Of a DNA stretch of 5,943 nt, positions 5,453 through 5,943 are shown in pieces. The stretch covers positions 1 through 5,943 of the forward strand of contig WLHA01000088.1 of NCBI GenBank assembly GCA_009702955.1, given 5' to 3'. The notes below the pieces were generated by a model that worked only from the letters and a program-made list of their open reading frames with translations, had not been told where the DNA came from and ran no database searches. Position numbers and translations under genes: made by a program. Every line of letters starts with the position of its first letter. The stretch's first letter is position 1. This stretch comes from Actinomycetota bacterium (GTDB lineage Bacteria > Actinomycetota > Acidimicrobiia > IMCC26256).

Positions 5453-5943
5453 GAAGCTCCCCACACAAGCGCCAGTGATTCTGTGCCTTCGTGCACCTCT
5501 AGTGCCGCGGTATCACGAAAACCTACAGACCGGTAGAGAGCCAGAGCGGCTGCATTATCAGAGCTAGTAATAACTTTGAAACTCTCGACGCCTCTGCGTG
5601 TGAACTCTGCAATCACAGCAACCATAATTTGGCGACCGACTCCGATCCCTGATGATCCTTCTCTAACTGCAACTGCAAGAATCTCTGCCTCGGGGAGGGG
5701 AGTCTTGGCGAGATCAGAGCCGCCCTGTGATGGGTACTTAAGAGTCTCGAAAACACGCGGCAGGGATCGAATAATCGGAAAAAGGGCACCCGCTGCAGCG
5801 ATTACCCCGTCGCGCAGAATGAAGACTCTGTACAGATGCCCAAGGTTCTCTGTACTCGAGGCCATTGCAAGAATCTCCCCATCCTTCTCGGCAACCATTA
5901 AGAAAGAGCCTTGGTCACGCGCAATTCGACGGTAGAGCCTCCC
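5449..5943 (-). CDS. GNAT-family N-acetyltransferase (5' end beyond window)
   Basis: GNAT enzymes pass an acetyl group from acetyl-CoA to an amine. The reading frame stays open to the right edge, giving 164 residues and no start that must be used. The residues before the internal ATG at 5898 (LYRRIARDQGSFL) join smoothly to the strand MVAEKDGEILAMAS as an expected GNAT helix and strand, so the true start lies outside. The acetyl-CoA loop is AVREGSSGIGVGRQ and is followed by a helix, a strand (SFKVITSS) and DNAAALALYRSVGF, the usual C-terminal GNAT block. The Q/R that normally comes three residues before the first loop glycine is Gly. A longer insert with an LKYPSQGG segment lies between the early strands and the CoA loop. 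It is the first visible gene of the coupled operon and overlaps the next gene by 4 bases. A WecD- or PseH-like role in acetylating the amino sugar is plausible; acetylation of another amine cannot be excluded. Confidence 0.85.
   Translation of the reverse strand, partial: GRLYRRIARDQGSFLMVAEKDGEILAMASSTENLGHLYRVFILRDGVIAAAGALFPIIRSLPRVFETLKYPSQGGSDLAKTPLPEAEILAVAVREGSSGIGVGRQIMVAVIAEFTRRGVESFKVITSSDNAAALALYRSVGFRDTAALEVHEGTESLALVWGAS
5457..5462 (-). promoter_or_regulatory. Ribosome binding site of the WecA-like gene
   Basis: GGGGAG on the minus strand sits four bases before the GTG at 5452, within the last codons of the GNAT gene. The GTG and the GNAT stop share GTGA, a typical coupled junction. 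This decides the start against the GTG at 5464, which has no comparable site. Confidence 0.6.

Noticed and set aside
5449..5898. Starting the GNAT gene at the internal ATG at 5898 as a complete 149-residue protein
   Set aside because: The frame is open upstream to the window edge, and those 15 codons encode an expected GNAT helix and strand, so the ATG is more likely internal.

Overview
The window looks like part of a surface-polysaccharide or nucleotide-sugar locus from an actinobacterium-like bacterium. It is moderately GC-rich by eye, gene-dense, uses several GTG starts, and carries Shine-Dalgarno sequences such as GGAGG and GGGGAG. The lineage guess rests on sequence style: the dehydratase carries STDKA...LGYSK and the sugar-phosphate transferase carries HIYDQL, variants I associate with Actinobacteria. 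It is an inference, and I cannot name a species.

Five of the six genes read leftwards on the minus strand. On the right, reading from the window edge, are a GNAT acetyltransferase (cut by the edge, true start outside), a WecA/MraY-family polyprenyl-phosphate sugar-1-phosphate transferase, and a DegT/DnrJ/EryC1/StrS PLP sugar aminotransferase. The first pair overlaps by GTGA and the second pair abuts with no gap, so they almost certainly form one translationally coupled operon. On the left are a membrane-anchored CapD/WbpM/PglF-type nucleotide-sugar 4,6-dehydratase and, 33 bp further on, the first 46 codons of an NAD-dependent sugar epimerase/dehydratase, cut by the left edge.

Between the two minus-strand groups sits one plus-strand gene for a very hydrophobic protein of 345 residues with about ten or eleven membrane segments, which I do not recognise. 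It ends 6 bp from the end of the aminotransferase gene, and it shares a 213-bp divergent upstream region with the dehydratase gene. That region holds two short TCAC/GTGA inverted repeats, one of them lying in the spacer of a weak candidate promoter for the dehydratase.

Together the genes suggest a route in which a UDP-HexNAc is oxidised and dehydrated to a 4-keto-6-deoxy sugar (dehydratase), aminated at C4 (aminotransferase) and N-acetylated (GNAT). A sugar-1-phosphate would be loaded on undecaprenyl phosphate by the transferase. This resembles the bacillosamine (PglF/PglE/PglD) or Fuc4NAc (WecE/WecD) logic. The actual sugar and the substrate of each enzyme are not decided by the sequence alone. 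No RNA genes, insertion sequences, CRISPR arrays or clear rho-independent terminators were seen.
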